64,000 nucleotides of DNA, from contig NC_019871.2 in NCBI RefSeq assembly GCF_002234675.1, forward strand, positions 18,761,933 through 18,825,932. Direction: 5' to 3'. This document shows, one piece after another, positions 53,274-64,000 of the stretch; the first letter of the stretch is position 1; each line of letters starts with the position of its first letter. The notes below the pieces were generated by a model. It did no database searches. It was not told where the DNA came from and worked only from the letters and a program-made list of their open reading frames with translations. Made by a program: the position numbers and the translations under genes. The stretch is from Oryzias latipes. Lineage: Eukaryota > Chordata > Actinopteri > Beloniformes > Adrianichthyidae.

Positions 53274-55656
53274 ATGTCGTCTGTGTCCTCCTCTTACCGC
53301 TCCTCATCTCGCTACAGCACCTCCAGCACCTATCGATCAAGGGGATCACTGAGCGGATCCACAGATTCCCTCGATGTTCTGTTGGAGCCCTTCCTTGATT
53401 CTTCTAACTGTTCCAGCTTGTTTGGAGATGACAGCAGCCTGAGCCCCTTGAGCAGGAACAGAAGTTCATCCAGTGAGCATTCAGGTGAGGGAATCATCTA
53501 GTTTTACCATTAAGCAGGCTTAAAGTTACTAAAACATCATTGTCATCATTAGTATGTCATGTTTTGCATTTGTGCTAATGAGGACCAGAGAGCAGGTTCC
53601 CATTACACCTATTTTATTGCGTTGGTTCTCTGTTTGGTTCAGGGTTGATCTTGAGGTCCCAGTACTGGTTTTAAGTGTTTTGTGGGTCACATTCCTTCTT
53701 ACAAACTCTCAAATCTTCCAGCAATGGCCTTTTAACTGTTCCTACAGTAAAATCAAAAACCCACAGTGAGGTTTTTTCACCGTAGGTTGTAAAGATGTGC
53801 TTCTGCTCTAATAACCTTCCGAGATTTTGAAGATGAGGCCAATTATTAGCTGTCCATGGCTAATTTTATGTTGTATTTTTTAACAATTCTTTTATTCCCA
53901 CATCATAAGATTTCCTTTCATTTATTCTGATTGTAGTTATTTTGTAATTTACGTCTTGTGTTTTCTGTTTTTACTTTTCAATTCCAACCAAATTCTAGTT
54001 TTAGAGAGCAAATGTTTGATTCCAGTTTTCTTATGACAGGTTGTCACTAATGATGGACAGTTTTCACAGTGAGCCGTAGAGGCTCGCTGCTCATGAGACT
54101 GCTGATTCTGATGGTTCTCCTTATTAGCCACTCCTTCAAGGTTTTCCATGTCTCCTGGACTGTGTTATATTGAGAGTCAGGAAGTAAATTGTTTGGGGGT
54201 TTACATGTAATGGGTGGAAGATGTGTGGTTACTTTTTAAGAAGTAAAACACTTTGTAATGAATTTAGCTGTATGAATAAAGTTTTGATTGATTGATGTTG
54301 ATCAGTGCACTCCTGAAAATTGGTCCACAAGCACAGTTTAAAGACAGCACAAACATTTAATAAACAACACAAAAACTTTAAAAATATTTAAAACTCAAGT
54401 TAAAATGAAGATGTAAAGTATGAATGTAATGTATTTTATTTAAAGAAAAAAAAATCTTTTACATTGTGCATATTTCAATCAGTCAACTACTTAGCACTTT
54501 TCATCTACAAGCTGTTGAGCACAAGGTGCTTGACAGAGGAATATATGTTATTAGTTAAAACAGTAAAAAGTCATAAGACACAATCGATTAAAAGGAACAA
54601 CATTTAAAGCAAACATAAAAAAGAAAGACAATGAAATGGCTAAAATGTGACGTATTTGACCATAAAGCTTAGTTTAGCATACCACATGTATGTCACACAT
54701 ATGTTCATCAAAGAGATATTAGTGCAAAATTCCAATTCACATGTGGAATAATCACAACAATAATTCTCCTCAGCAGATATGAATAGTAAACTCCCTTGTT
54801 CTATCCTAGGCACTTTAACATTGGGAGTTGGGTCATCTAGACCCACTACACAGTGCGCTGAACCTTTTTTCTTCAATGCTTTGAGATCTTCACTGGTGTC
54901 CATGGATTACATGAAATCTTTCCACCTTTATCCACCTTTGTCATGGTAGGGAGAACACGTCGATGTAAGGGTCATCCAAGATGGCACAAGGGTTTACATG
55001 GATACATGTTTTTTTGTTTTTGTTTTTTTTTACTTCATCTTCTTGTTTTGATGACAGTTTAGGGTTTTCTTAAGCAAGGTTTTTCTACTTTCCATATTCT
55101 GGAGCTGACATCCTTCAGTTGTTCTTTTTTGTCTCCACAGCTTCTGCAGGTGGAACTGTGGCAGGACTGCAGACTGGAGCAAGTAGCGGGGTGCGATGTG
55201 TTGGTGATACTTACTACATTTCTGCTGATGTCAGCCAGTTTGAGCCACAGGATATTGTAATTATGGCCTACAATCAAAAAATCGTCATTCAAGCCCAAAA
55301 GGTGAGTGACGGAAGGAACCCAGGCTGGTTCCATTTCCTGTTCAGGTATACAAAATCTGATTACTTTCTTTCTTTAGGACTAAGTCTTCTTTTGGTTGTT
55401 TTCTTTGAAGCTGATTATCCAAATGAGACAAAGACCTTAAGTATCAGATGAATGTAACCTCTGTTTGTCAAGATGTATGTGTATTTATGAGCCTTTTTCA
55501 TATTGTCCATGTCCATCTCAAAAGAAACAGTAATGGTGCAGACCATCGCACCTTTTTCAGATATAATTTTTGTCTTTCGAAAGAAAACAGGTTATCTTAT
55601 TTCAGCTATCAGGATTTAAACTAAGATACCATGTTTAATTCTGCAATTCAGTTCTG

Positions 55657-55732
<76 letters not shown>

Positions 55733-55880
55733 TAAATGGTAAATGGCGTATACTTATATAGCTCCTTTCTTCCTACAAGGACAAAGCGCTTTACAGTCAC
55801 AGACCCATTCACCCAGTCACACACACATTCTCACACTGGTGGCGGCTCCGCTGCCAAACACAGGCGCCCGCCTACCACCA

Positions 55881-55954
<74 letters not shown>

Positions 55955-56679
55955 TGTATATATGTAAAGTGCCTTGTAAAGTGCAGATAAAGTCCATTTT
56001 TTTTAGCTTTTTCAGTTTGACTTTTTATGATCAGTAATGCCAATATAATGATTATTCCAGTTTTATGTGTACCAATGTGTAGCCTGCTGTCCGCTTGAAA
56101 TCCAAACCTGCCCTTAACCTGTTTCATGTTTGACGGTAAGACGTTATATCAGCAGCTGTAAAGAGGGTCAAGTTTGACAAAAGACAAAAAACAGAACAGT
56201 TTTTTAAGGGCTGGAACTATAAAACAGGATCTTCAGATTATTTTTCCTTCCTGCTTTTATCTATTTCTTAGATGTTTTCCCCATTACTGGTTCAGTGATG
56301 CTCCCTTTCTTTCACTGGCTCTCATCTCTGTTTTCATCTTCATCCCTACCTCCGACTTGTTGTTCTTCTCACATTTACTTCCTATTCTCCTGAGATCTCT
56401 GGCCTTTCTTTTTATTACGTTTTATTCCAGCAGACGAACCACTTTTTATTTGGGAGTCACCATCTTTTTTCTTCTTTTGTCTCCATCTCTGTCCTTCAGG
56501 TTTTGGATGATGGCAGTGTGACTGATACTTTTAGCCACAAGTCCCAGTTTCCTAAAGATATGGATCCTCTTTCAGTCAGTGGGACTCTACAGCCTGATGG
56601 AACACTCTTGGTGAGCACTCGCAGGACTGGACCTGAACCTCCAGGAGTCGTTACAGACTGCGGCCTGGCTCACCTTTGA
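53274..56679 (+). CDS. HSPB7-family small heat shock protein (hspb7/hspb12-like)
   Basis: ATP-independent chaperone of the alpha-crystallin family. Exons 53274-53484, 55141-55301 and 56500-56679 join in phase into 183 residues. Residues 1-70 are a Ser-rich head (SSYRSSSRYSTSSTYRS). The alpha-crystallin domain begins near VRCVGDTYYISADVSQFEPQ, continues through DIVIMAYNQKIVIQAQK, and then DDGSVTDTFSHKSQFPKDMD and LQPDGTLLVSTRR. The C-terminus GLAHL lacks a clear IXI/V motif, as in HSPB7. The Ser-rich head, the DTYYISADV strand and the FSHKSQFP block resemble HSPB7 more than the HSPB1/5/6 group. Its place between fam131a and clcn2 suggests an HSPB7 duplicate not kept in mammals, possibly zebrafish hspb12. 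An internal ttg/gtgagc in exon 3 could be an alternative donor. Mammalian HSPB7 acts in heart and skeletal muscle; the same role here is inference. Confidence 0.88.
54793..54992 (-). mobile_element. TTAA-type MITE, copy 6 (inverted, decayed)
   Basis: About 200 bp in intron 1 of the small heat shock gene. Family sequence is recognisable (ctaggcactttaacattggg, tggattacatgaaatctttc), but the ends and the TTAA flanks are mutated, so this is the oldest-looking copy. Confidence 0.8.
55662..55953. repeat. Two (TA)n microsatellites flanking a dispersed repeat
   Basis: (TA)n at 55662-55730 and 55882-55953 bracket a fragment (55732-55880) of the repeat family seen at 32449. The fragment begins with a doubled ggtaaat and ends ccaccag. 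Located in intron 2 of the small heat shock gene. Long pure TA runs are unstable and may vary. Confidence 0.85.
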
Positions 56680-56795
56680 TATATGCCCTTGAAAATATCT
56701 CAGCTATTATTGTTGTGCATCTTTTTTTTTTTTTTACTTCTAACTGGATTCTTTATTCTTAGCTATTGATATGAAATGGCAATATTCTTGATTTA

Positions 56796-56801
56796 AATAA
56801 A
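56796..56801 (+). terminator. Candidate poly(A) signal of the small heat shock gene
   Basis: AATAAA 117 bases after the stop codon at 56677-56679, giving a short 3' UTR. Confidence 0.6.
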
Positions 56802-59800
56802 TCACTTTTGGACTCAGAGTGTTCAAGTTTTGATAGATTTTGGCTTCCTAATGTGATCATCTCCATTTGTGTTTTCTGTGTTCATAAAGGTAGAGTGCAA
56901 ACACTTCCTCCAGACTTTACATTTACTCCAATATAGACATTGAAAGAAGCCATCTTTGCTGCTATAAGATTTTATTATACTTCTTAAGAAGCAAGTATTT
57001 TATTTTAATTTTTACTTATTTTTCTACTGCGTGTGTATTTCTGAGTGATGGGTAAAGGACAGCCAGATTTCTCTGGATGGGGATAAATAAGAGCATTATC
57101 TATCCATTCATCCATTCTCAGGGTTCCCCACACATCATATACCAGACAGGTGAACAACGGATGGACATCTTCTCACCTGAGCTTACAGACACCACAAACT
57201 TCCTCAGCTTCTACCCCAGAGTAACTGTTTGCTTTGTCTATTTTTCTAATGTTGCTCATATTATGGGGGTACGCCTATGATTTTATAATGTGACATCACT
57301 TCTAAGAAATATTTTGATATCATTCCGTTGATCCCAAACACAGAGATCAAATGTGATTGAACTACAGGAATGAGCAGTTCCTCAATGTCTAGGTTTGACA
57401 TTATACTCCTATAAAATATATTTTTTAATGAGATACACAGTGGCTAAAGTAAAAAAAACAGAAGTGTTAATCAAGTTTGGCTGAATGTAGATGGGACAGA
57501 AGACCTCCTTTTTATTTGGAACAAACCGAACCTTTAGCTCTGTGAAGTGTAAAGACCTTTGGGACAAAAGGAACTAATCTAAAGCTGTTGAGGCTCTGCA
57601 GTGCGAGCTTCTCCTCAGGGAATGCCATCAGAGGCAAAAACAGAACTGCAGGGGCTTCAGGGAGAATTGAAATAAAGAAAAGTATTCACACATAACATAA
57701 TCGTTAACATCTTTTTTATCTCTGATGTGCAAAAACATTTGGCAGTTTTGATCAGCTCAAAGGATTTGGCCCCCAGGATTTACCATAGAGCTTGATCTAA
57801 AGGGAGCAGATAAACAATTCCCCTCAACAGCGGATGCCAGACAGGCTCCGCCCTAAAAGTATGAAAAGAAGCCTGATTAATTAGATGGAATCAAGGCTGG
57901 AATAGGAAAGGAGACTCGTTTGAGGAGTCTATGCAGCAGACTGACCGTGGAGCTTCTGCTGGTGTCCAGAATCGAGGAGGACACCTCCTTCTGTCCTGAA
58001 TCACTGCCTGAATGCTGATTCTAGAGGCGTTTAGGTAGACCCGTGATCCACGTCTCCCACATTCATGCAGCTTCTAAGCTTCCGTTCCAATTTTTTACTC
58101 TTTACAAAAAATACGCTTATTCATTAAAACAGTACAAAGTGAGATGAACAACTCTTTGGAACAAAGAGATTCCTTACAGGCAGATCATCAATCACAAAAG
58201 TACCAACGTTTTGTGTTGATGAAGACGCATCTTCCTCGGCCAGTCTGTCTGGTAAGAAATAAGATGAAACATCGGCAGCAATGGGAGAAGAAAAATGAAA
58301 AATCGATGGAAACAAACAGAACCGAATCAGCACATCCACGTTTGGTCTCCAGGGCAATCTGGTTTCCATGGAGACAGAGGCCCGCTGCTGCACATCATCC
58401 ACGCCAATTATATATGTGAGCATATGTATAAAAGTGGCTCTCCACACGGCTGTCGATTCGTCGTTCATTCTGAAGAACACCAGGAGGCTTCTCTGGAAAG
58501 ACCAAAGTTCTCAGCTGTTCTGTGAACAGATGACTTTTTCCGGTTTCATCTGATTTGTGATCATAGAGAAAACACAAGCCTTTAACTTCATGTTTTTAAA
58601 AACACATTTATATTAGTAGAAATGTTTTAGACAGCATATTAAATATACATATACAAATTATACACAGCATGAAAATCAACTTTAAATCATCAGATGTGAC
58701 ATAAATAAAAACAAATCTTACAAAACAAACCCAGGTCTCTTTCAGAAAGAGAGCACTTCATAAGTAAGGATAAGACATTAAATTATGATTCCAGGAATGA
58801 TATTAAATATATTAATAAGCACAGTTTTGAACCTCATCTCAGTTCAAATTCAGCCAATGAATAAAGCTGTTTGGAAATGTAGGCACAAGATGGCCAACCT
58901 GCGTGGACGGCGTCCACTCCTTACATCCTCAGTTCTGTTTCAGTGCACTTTATAAAACAAAGGCCCCATGCAGTCTCTCATGCAAAGCCATGCTGCTCTT
59001 CTACAGCCATCACTGGGAAAATGAGGTGCTTCCAACCAAAATGAAATGCTCTGCACACAGAACTTGAAGTGTAGGAATGTGTTCTGCAGGAAGGACTGGG
59101 AATGCATCAAAAAGGAAAGAGTTGTCCCACAAGGGACACATGAAGGGGGACAAAGGTGCACTTTAAACAATATTATCTTAAGACTGCCTTCAAAATATTT
59201 CACAGGCATGGAAAAACCTGCCAAGTCATTTAGACAAAAAAAGATGATGATGGATCAGCATATGTGGTTTAGTCCAGATTCACGTGGCAGCGTCATATTC
59301 CTTCAAACATACTCATTTTATAAAACCAAAGGTGTAAATCTGCACCAAACCGCTTGCTCAAACTAAACTGGTCTCACTTTGATTCACCAAAAAAAAACAG
59401 CTGCAGAAAAAACAGAATTTCTCCCAGGATTATTAAAAAAAAAATCTATTTTATATTTTATAAGGTTGTCAGTTTGGACTGAGATGATAATCAGTGAATT
59501 ATGGTCTGTCAGTGGACATTTATGTAATGTTTGTTTCTGAATTAAGTTGGTTAAATGAGCGGAAAAGAAAGAAAGAAGGAAGGACCGGGAAAAGGAAAAC
59601 AGATCAATGTTTGTCTGTCAATAAACAGAGCGCATGCTGATCGGCCTGGAGCATTATGGGAGACATGAATTATTAAACACCAACTATGCTGTGCTATTGG
59701 TCATGTCAGGAAACAGAACCTACATAACTGTTAAAGCCTCCAGGACGAGATTAACTGGGCCCACGTTGATGCTGCAGAGATTTATATGAAAATCTGTCAA

Positions 59801-60960
59801 ATTTCCTATCATGATCATGTATAATCCTATAAGAAACCTCATCTACATAGTCAAATCACTGCTGGATTATGGATCTCCATGATTGATTTACTCCTCTGGT
59901 TGAGTATCCCTACACTGATCCGCATGAATCGGTTCACAGATTTATAGTTCCTGATGTCAACATCTCGGCGGAGCTACATCTGTTTGGCTGCTACACACTA
60001 ATGAACGTGAGATCAAAGGCGGATGCCTGAGAGAACCCAGAGCAGCTGGTTAGGTAATGACTTCTCCATTCTTTCACCAATCCATTTACTCCTTTGCTCT
60101 TTCTGCTTCCTTCCTGCCCCCCATCTGCCTCAACCTTGTCTGGACTTCTGATGAAGGGCTATGTTTAGATGAGGAGAAAACCTCCTCTTTTGGAGTGCAT
60201 CACTCCAGGCGGTTTGCATGCATTTGCCTTGTGTAAAAGGCTGCGGCTACAGTGGTTTGAAATGGAAGCGAGAGCCAACAGACACGTCTGCTTGCATAGG
60301 TTAGATATAATCTTTAACCTGAACATAGAGACTTACAGAGAGGATGAGCATGTGAAGATGAGGCTACACATCACTCAGCCTCCTGGTTCTTTAATGCTCT
60401 TCAGCTGGACAAACCAAGATGATTTTTATTCAAACTCGACCACCTGATCTGTCAAAGCAGAAAAACAAAAAACTGAAATGAAATCTAAAACCAGTGAAAC
60501 AAACTCCTATGACACTCCTGTCTACATCCACATTCACACTCACACATTCATAAATTACAGAGTTCTTCCTTGTCAAAACCTCTGAATTTCATTGCTTAAG
60601 TGGAAGACTCAGTCAAAAAGTAATTTTTGCAAATCCAAAGTTTGATCACGTCCCTAAGAAAACAAACAAACAAAAAAAAATCCCTTTTTAAAATTTCCCT
60701 CTAAATCCCAGCTTTGGACCCAAAGGTAAACGGAGAGCAGGGGGGGGGACAACGTGGCCCTCTCATCCTGGGGAGTGTCAGGCTGGGTCAGTGCAGGACT
60801 CCCAGACATGGAACCACAGAAGGAGGAGCAGACGAGGAGAAAAAAATCATCTCCACACTAAATATTGATCCTTGGCCCTGAGGATTTGGTTGGTGGTGTG
60901 GCATTGGAGATGAAAGGCCACCTCCTTTGTGTCCTCCACCTGCTCCTATTCAACCGTCCC
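56802..60960. other. Convergent intergenic region and clcn2 3' UTR
   Basis: Between the ends of the small heat shock gene and clcn2. Mostly unique, AT-rich sequence. An exon-like open stretch sits at 57121-57220. On the minus strand AATAAA at 60425-60430 is a possible clcn2 poly(A) signal about 530 nt after its stop. No complete gene is recognised. Confidence 0.5.
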
Positions 60961-63215
60961 TCACTGTGACTTCTCGTCGGACTCTGATGGAGTTTGTTCT
61001 CGTGGTAACGACATGTTCTTGTTGCGATCCCACAGCTTGTGAAGCTCTGTGGCCTCCGACTCACTGCTGCTGGTGCCACTGTCTCTGAAACTGGCCAGAG
61101 GGGGCCGCACCTTCACGCCTTTCACCGTCACTGACCCCTCAATGGCTTTACGAAGCTGCAGGAGAGACGAAGGAAAAAAAGGAGTTTAAACGCAACCAAC
61201 GTCTGCCCTCTTCATCAGTTGTTCTGCTCGGCAATGGATAAAAGCAGGTCAAGAAACATTAAAACCTGAATAAATACAGACAGCTGAGGGTACCAGGTCG
61301 GTGTGAGAAGCAGAGAATTAGCCACAATAGATTCACCTGGAGACACAATAGTAGTTTAAAGCCTTTAATATAAATATACGTTAAACTAAATAATAAACGT
61401 TTTTCATCTATTATTATTTTGGTCTAATCATGTAGAACCTCACCTACTGACCCAATATTATCAGCCAGACCTCTACGGTCATCTGGATACAGTCTTTTCA
61501 CAGTCCCTGAAGTCCAAACCAAACATAGAGATGCTGCATTCAGCTTCTATACTCCACATCAACCGTTTTTAGGCCACGGACCAGTTTAATGTCAGACAAT
61601 GTTTTCATGGGCCAGCCTGTATGAGGCTGAAGAGGGCCTCCAGTTTCTCTTTACTTTTGAGGGTAACGTTTATCTTCATCCTCTGTAAAATATCTGCAGC
61701 TGCTTTAAACTGTATTTGCTCACTAGGTTTTATGCAGGAAATATTAAAATATGATATAGATTTTCTTTTAACCCATAGATGTCAAAGTGGAAGCTACCAA
61801 AAAAAAAAAAAAACAGATGCCAACTTCAGCCTCAACTGACTTTAAAAGTGCAATGAATAAAGAAAAAAAGTGGTCACTAAAACTAGTATTTTCTAAATGT
61901 AACAATAAACGTGAAACCACAATGTAACTAACTTTATAAGCAGCATCCTCGTAACATTTGACAACTGGTTGCAGACTAATATGTCATATTATTATGGTGT
62001 TTGGGAACAATTTGTCACAAGTAATCCATATTTTTATCCTGGTTTTTTGTCTGTTAAATGCAGATTTATTTTATTTTGAAGTCAAAAGCTCTTCTTCTGT
62101 TCACGAATTTCCAATCACGTTCGATTTTTTTGTTAGGTTGGAGGTTTAAATTTAACATTTACTGAAGCCGTTTTAAGAAAGATGCGGCTGTTTGTCAACA
62201 CGTGACTGAGAGACTTGACATACTTCAAGAAGGAATTGGACGTAGTGGAGAGAATCTAGTAGATTTCCAAAGTAAAACTTCCTTCAGAATCAGATTATAA
62301 ATACAACAGAAAAATATAATTTGTGTGGCCCGGTACCAAATGTCCCACAGACCAGTACCGGTCCACAGCTTGGGGGGTAGGGGACCACTGACTTCCAGAA
62401 AGACTTGAGATCAGCTGAAACACTAAGTTTATTTACTTTAAATTTCATGTTAACTTTCTTTTATTATTTAATTTAAATGATCATTCTCATTTTTTAAATA
62501 TTTGTTTTAATAATTTAAGTAAAACACTTTGAATAGTCTATCTTTACAAAATGTACAAAGAAATTTGTGACTGTACCCCACAAGGATGTCTGACTCCAGT
62601 CCTCAAGCTCTAAACTTGTAAGAAATCCTGCCTTATCTGCTGCTGATTACCTGGATCAGGTGTGTTTAGCCAATGAAAAGCTTCATTGACAGATTAGTTG
62701 GATAACATGCAGGACACTGGCCCTGTAGGCCTGGAGTTTGACACCTGTGCTAAATAGTTAGACGCTGAGGAGCATCAGCAGCTCCTATCATCCATACCTC
62801 TCTGTTATCAGAAGGACAGAATCACTCAGCGCTTGGTTTGCTCGGGCCAACTTAGTCATTTGGCTAATGGGGTTCAGGATTTGTGTGACAGATCCTGTGG
62901 CAGCAGTGAGGAGGAAACAATGCAGGCGGTCAAACTGGAGTTCAGGTTTTCAGAACAATTGTAGGTCTGCTGACCATCTCCAGTACTTTAGTAGTTTGGT
63001 TGATTAGTGGAAATTAATGAAAGGCATCAAATAAAAGTTCTTTCAATTGTTGATTGGTAGAGTCTACATGAAATGATCTAGAAATTTCTACATAAAGTTT
63101 TTCTTATCACATATGAAAAGCCCCTCACCTCTTTAAGAGAGACGACGCCGATGAGCCGCCCAATGCTGGTGACGTATGCGTGGTCCAGGCCCAGCAGGGA
63201 GAAGATGGTGTGAGT
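60961..63215 (-). CDS. clcn2: Chloride channel ClC-2, last two exons (partial)
   Basis: C-terminal cytosolic part of the voltage-gated chloride channel. Exon 63129-63215 (29 codons) encodes [20 protein letters not shown] and LIGVVSLKE, the end of the second CBS domain. The last exon 60961-61155 (65 codons with stop) begins [20 protein letters not shown] and ends with an acidic/Ser tail, PSESDEKSQ. Both follow human CLCN2 closely, including the ASFRDS and [12 protein letters not shown] blocks; CLCNK and other ClC proteins lack this tail. Splice sites are CTGCAG acceptors and a GTGAGG donor read on the minus strand. Upstream exons, including all membrane helices, lie beyond base 64000. The gene is convergent with the small heat shock gene. 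In mammals ClC-2 conducts chloride across plasma membranes of epithelia, neurons and glia. Confidence 0.93.
61430..62555 (+). mobile_element. L2-type LINE 3' fragment split by a hAT-like element
   Basis: Left part 61430-61560 carries the same C-terminal words as the L2 fragment at 6115-6290 (gattcagcttctat-type, actccac). The right part resumes at 62391 with acttccagaaagacttgaga and ends with the tail taagtaaaacactttgaata. The interruption is a hAT-like element. All in the last intron of clcn2. Confidence 0.65.
61561..62390. mobile_element. Decayed hAT-like element
   Basis: Left end with ggccacggaccagtttaatg; right end with accagtaccggtccac and ggtaggggaccactg. Such 'ccacggacc' and 'ggggaccactg' borders are typical of a common vertebrate hAT MITE group. 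The left terminus is damaged and the target duplication is not readable. Confidence 0.55.
62581..62748. mobile_element. Short hAT-like MITE
   Basis: Left caaggatgtctgactccagt and right ggcctggagtttgacacctg form an imperfect inverted repeat. The inner phrases tgcaggacactggccctg and gattacctggatcaggtgtg are typical of a very frequent fish MITE. No clear 8-bp duplication. Confidence 0.6.
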
Positions 63216-64000
63216 CTGCAGAAGAACAAAGTGTTCAGGGAAAAAAAAACGTCTGAATATTTCTGAGCAGAAACATACTAAGCTGATTTCCTGCCAGCAG
63301 CATCAACTCTCCAAACAACCAACTAAACATTTGCCTTTTGGACTGGTGACTTGGCCTTAAACCTGAAGTTGTTTTATCAGATGTGAAGTTTGATTGGAAA
63401 TCAATTTTTGCGATTTTCCTTAGTAATTTTCGGACTTTCTTGTTGAAGTGTAACTCGGCTGCTCAACATTTCTTCTTCTACTGTTAAATGTCAAACTCCT
63501 CCCTGACACAGTGAGGAAGGTTTGCAGGCATTAATGCAGCACTCATGATTTCATGAGTGTGTAGCTTTTCTCTGAACAGACCAGCTTCCTCCCAGCTCAA
63601 AATGAGGTGTGTATTTCGGGTATTGTTGAATATTCTGGGATTACGAGCACTCTGAAGCTTTTTCCTGGAATCCAGTTTCCATTTTCTTATCCAAATCAAA
63701 ATAATTCCAATCCATCTTATTGGAGGTGTTGCAGTCAAATCAGAGATGTGTTGTTCCAATACAGTAACAATAACTGCAGTGAACTGCGGGGATGGAGCAG
63801 AGCAGCTCAGTGCTGGTGCCAGCTGGGTTCAAGTTACAATCCTTTTCTGTGTTTGGCAAATTTTCTCCATTTGGGACAGTAAAGCTTGATTCACACAGCC
63901 AAGTTTGAATGCTTTTAGGCAACAGGCAGCTGTAGTTTGACTCATCACCAGGTTTCCACTAAAGCCTGGAGTTGCTTCCATTAAGCAAACTGTCCTTGCG
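63216..64000 (-). other. clcn2 intron sequence at the right edge
   Basis: No further clcn2 exon is visible to the end of the window. The sequence is unique and AT-rich; the open frames here lack ClC resemblance and splice signals. Confidence 0.5.

Noticed and set aside
55736-55990. Open frames with long Ile-Tyr runs
   Set aside because: Produced by (TA)n microsatellites.
60169-60447. 92-residue open frame in the convergent intergenic region
   Set aside because: It overlaps the likely clcn2 3' UTR on the other strand and has no recognisable domain.

Overview
The window is nuclear DNA of a ray-finned (teleost) fish, probably a spiny-rayed one. Four protein-coding genes are split into short exons with GT/AG introns. 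The spaces between exons are filled with typical fish repeats: RTE and L2 LINEs, tRNA-type SINEs, hAT elements and TTAA-flanked MITEs. I see no bacterial operon, CRISPR array, tRNA/rRNA gene or viral gene. The order alkaline phosphatase - fam131a - HSPB7-type small heat shock protein - clcn2 (antisense) matches the human FAM131A/CLCN2 neighbourhood. It also matches the paralogous human FAM131C/CLCNK/HSPB7/ALPL region of 1p36, from memory of human gene order.

Region 1 (480-19776, +) is a complete 11-exon intestinal-type alkaline phosphatase gene. Its exons join without a frame break into 536 residues with a signal peptide, all metal ligands, the catalytic serine and a C-terminal GPI-type tail. 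Intron 8 (9.15 kb) is packed with transposons. It holds two apparently identical 1145-bp hAT elements in opposite orientation, one of them nested in a SANT-type DNA transposon. It also holds a third hAT element and an uninterrupted RTE LINE flanked by an 18-bp target duplication, which ends 85 bp before exon 9.

Region 2 (19777-24419) is intergenic DNA with TTAA MITEs, one carrying a nested hAT element. It leads into a CpG-rich promoter with CCAAT and TATA boxes. Region 3 (24420-43627, +) is fam131a: a candidate first exon with an N-myristoylation-type start, then four firm exons coding 354 residues. The first exon does not join in phase, so an exon is missing from the model. The introns hold a dead LINE ORF1, a dead RTE tail, a hairpin repeat and a GGGCCC-rich MITE.

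Region 4 (43628-53273) is the fam131a 3' UTR and intergenic DNA with an RTE-tailed SINE and a second hAT-in-MITE nest. Region 5 (53274-56679, +) is a 183-residue HSPB7-family small heat shock protein in three exons. Region 6 (56680-64000) ends with the last two coding exons of clcn2 on the minus strand (CBS2 domain and cytosolic tail); the rest of that gene lies beyond the right edge.

The genes do not form a pathway. What binds the window together is conserved gene order and layered transposon activity, in which LINE, SINE, hAT and TTAA elements can be dated relative to one another by nesting. All calls come from reading the sequence; no database search was run.
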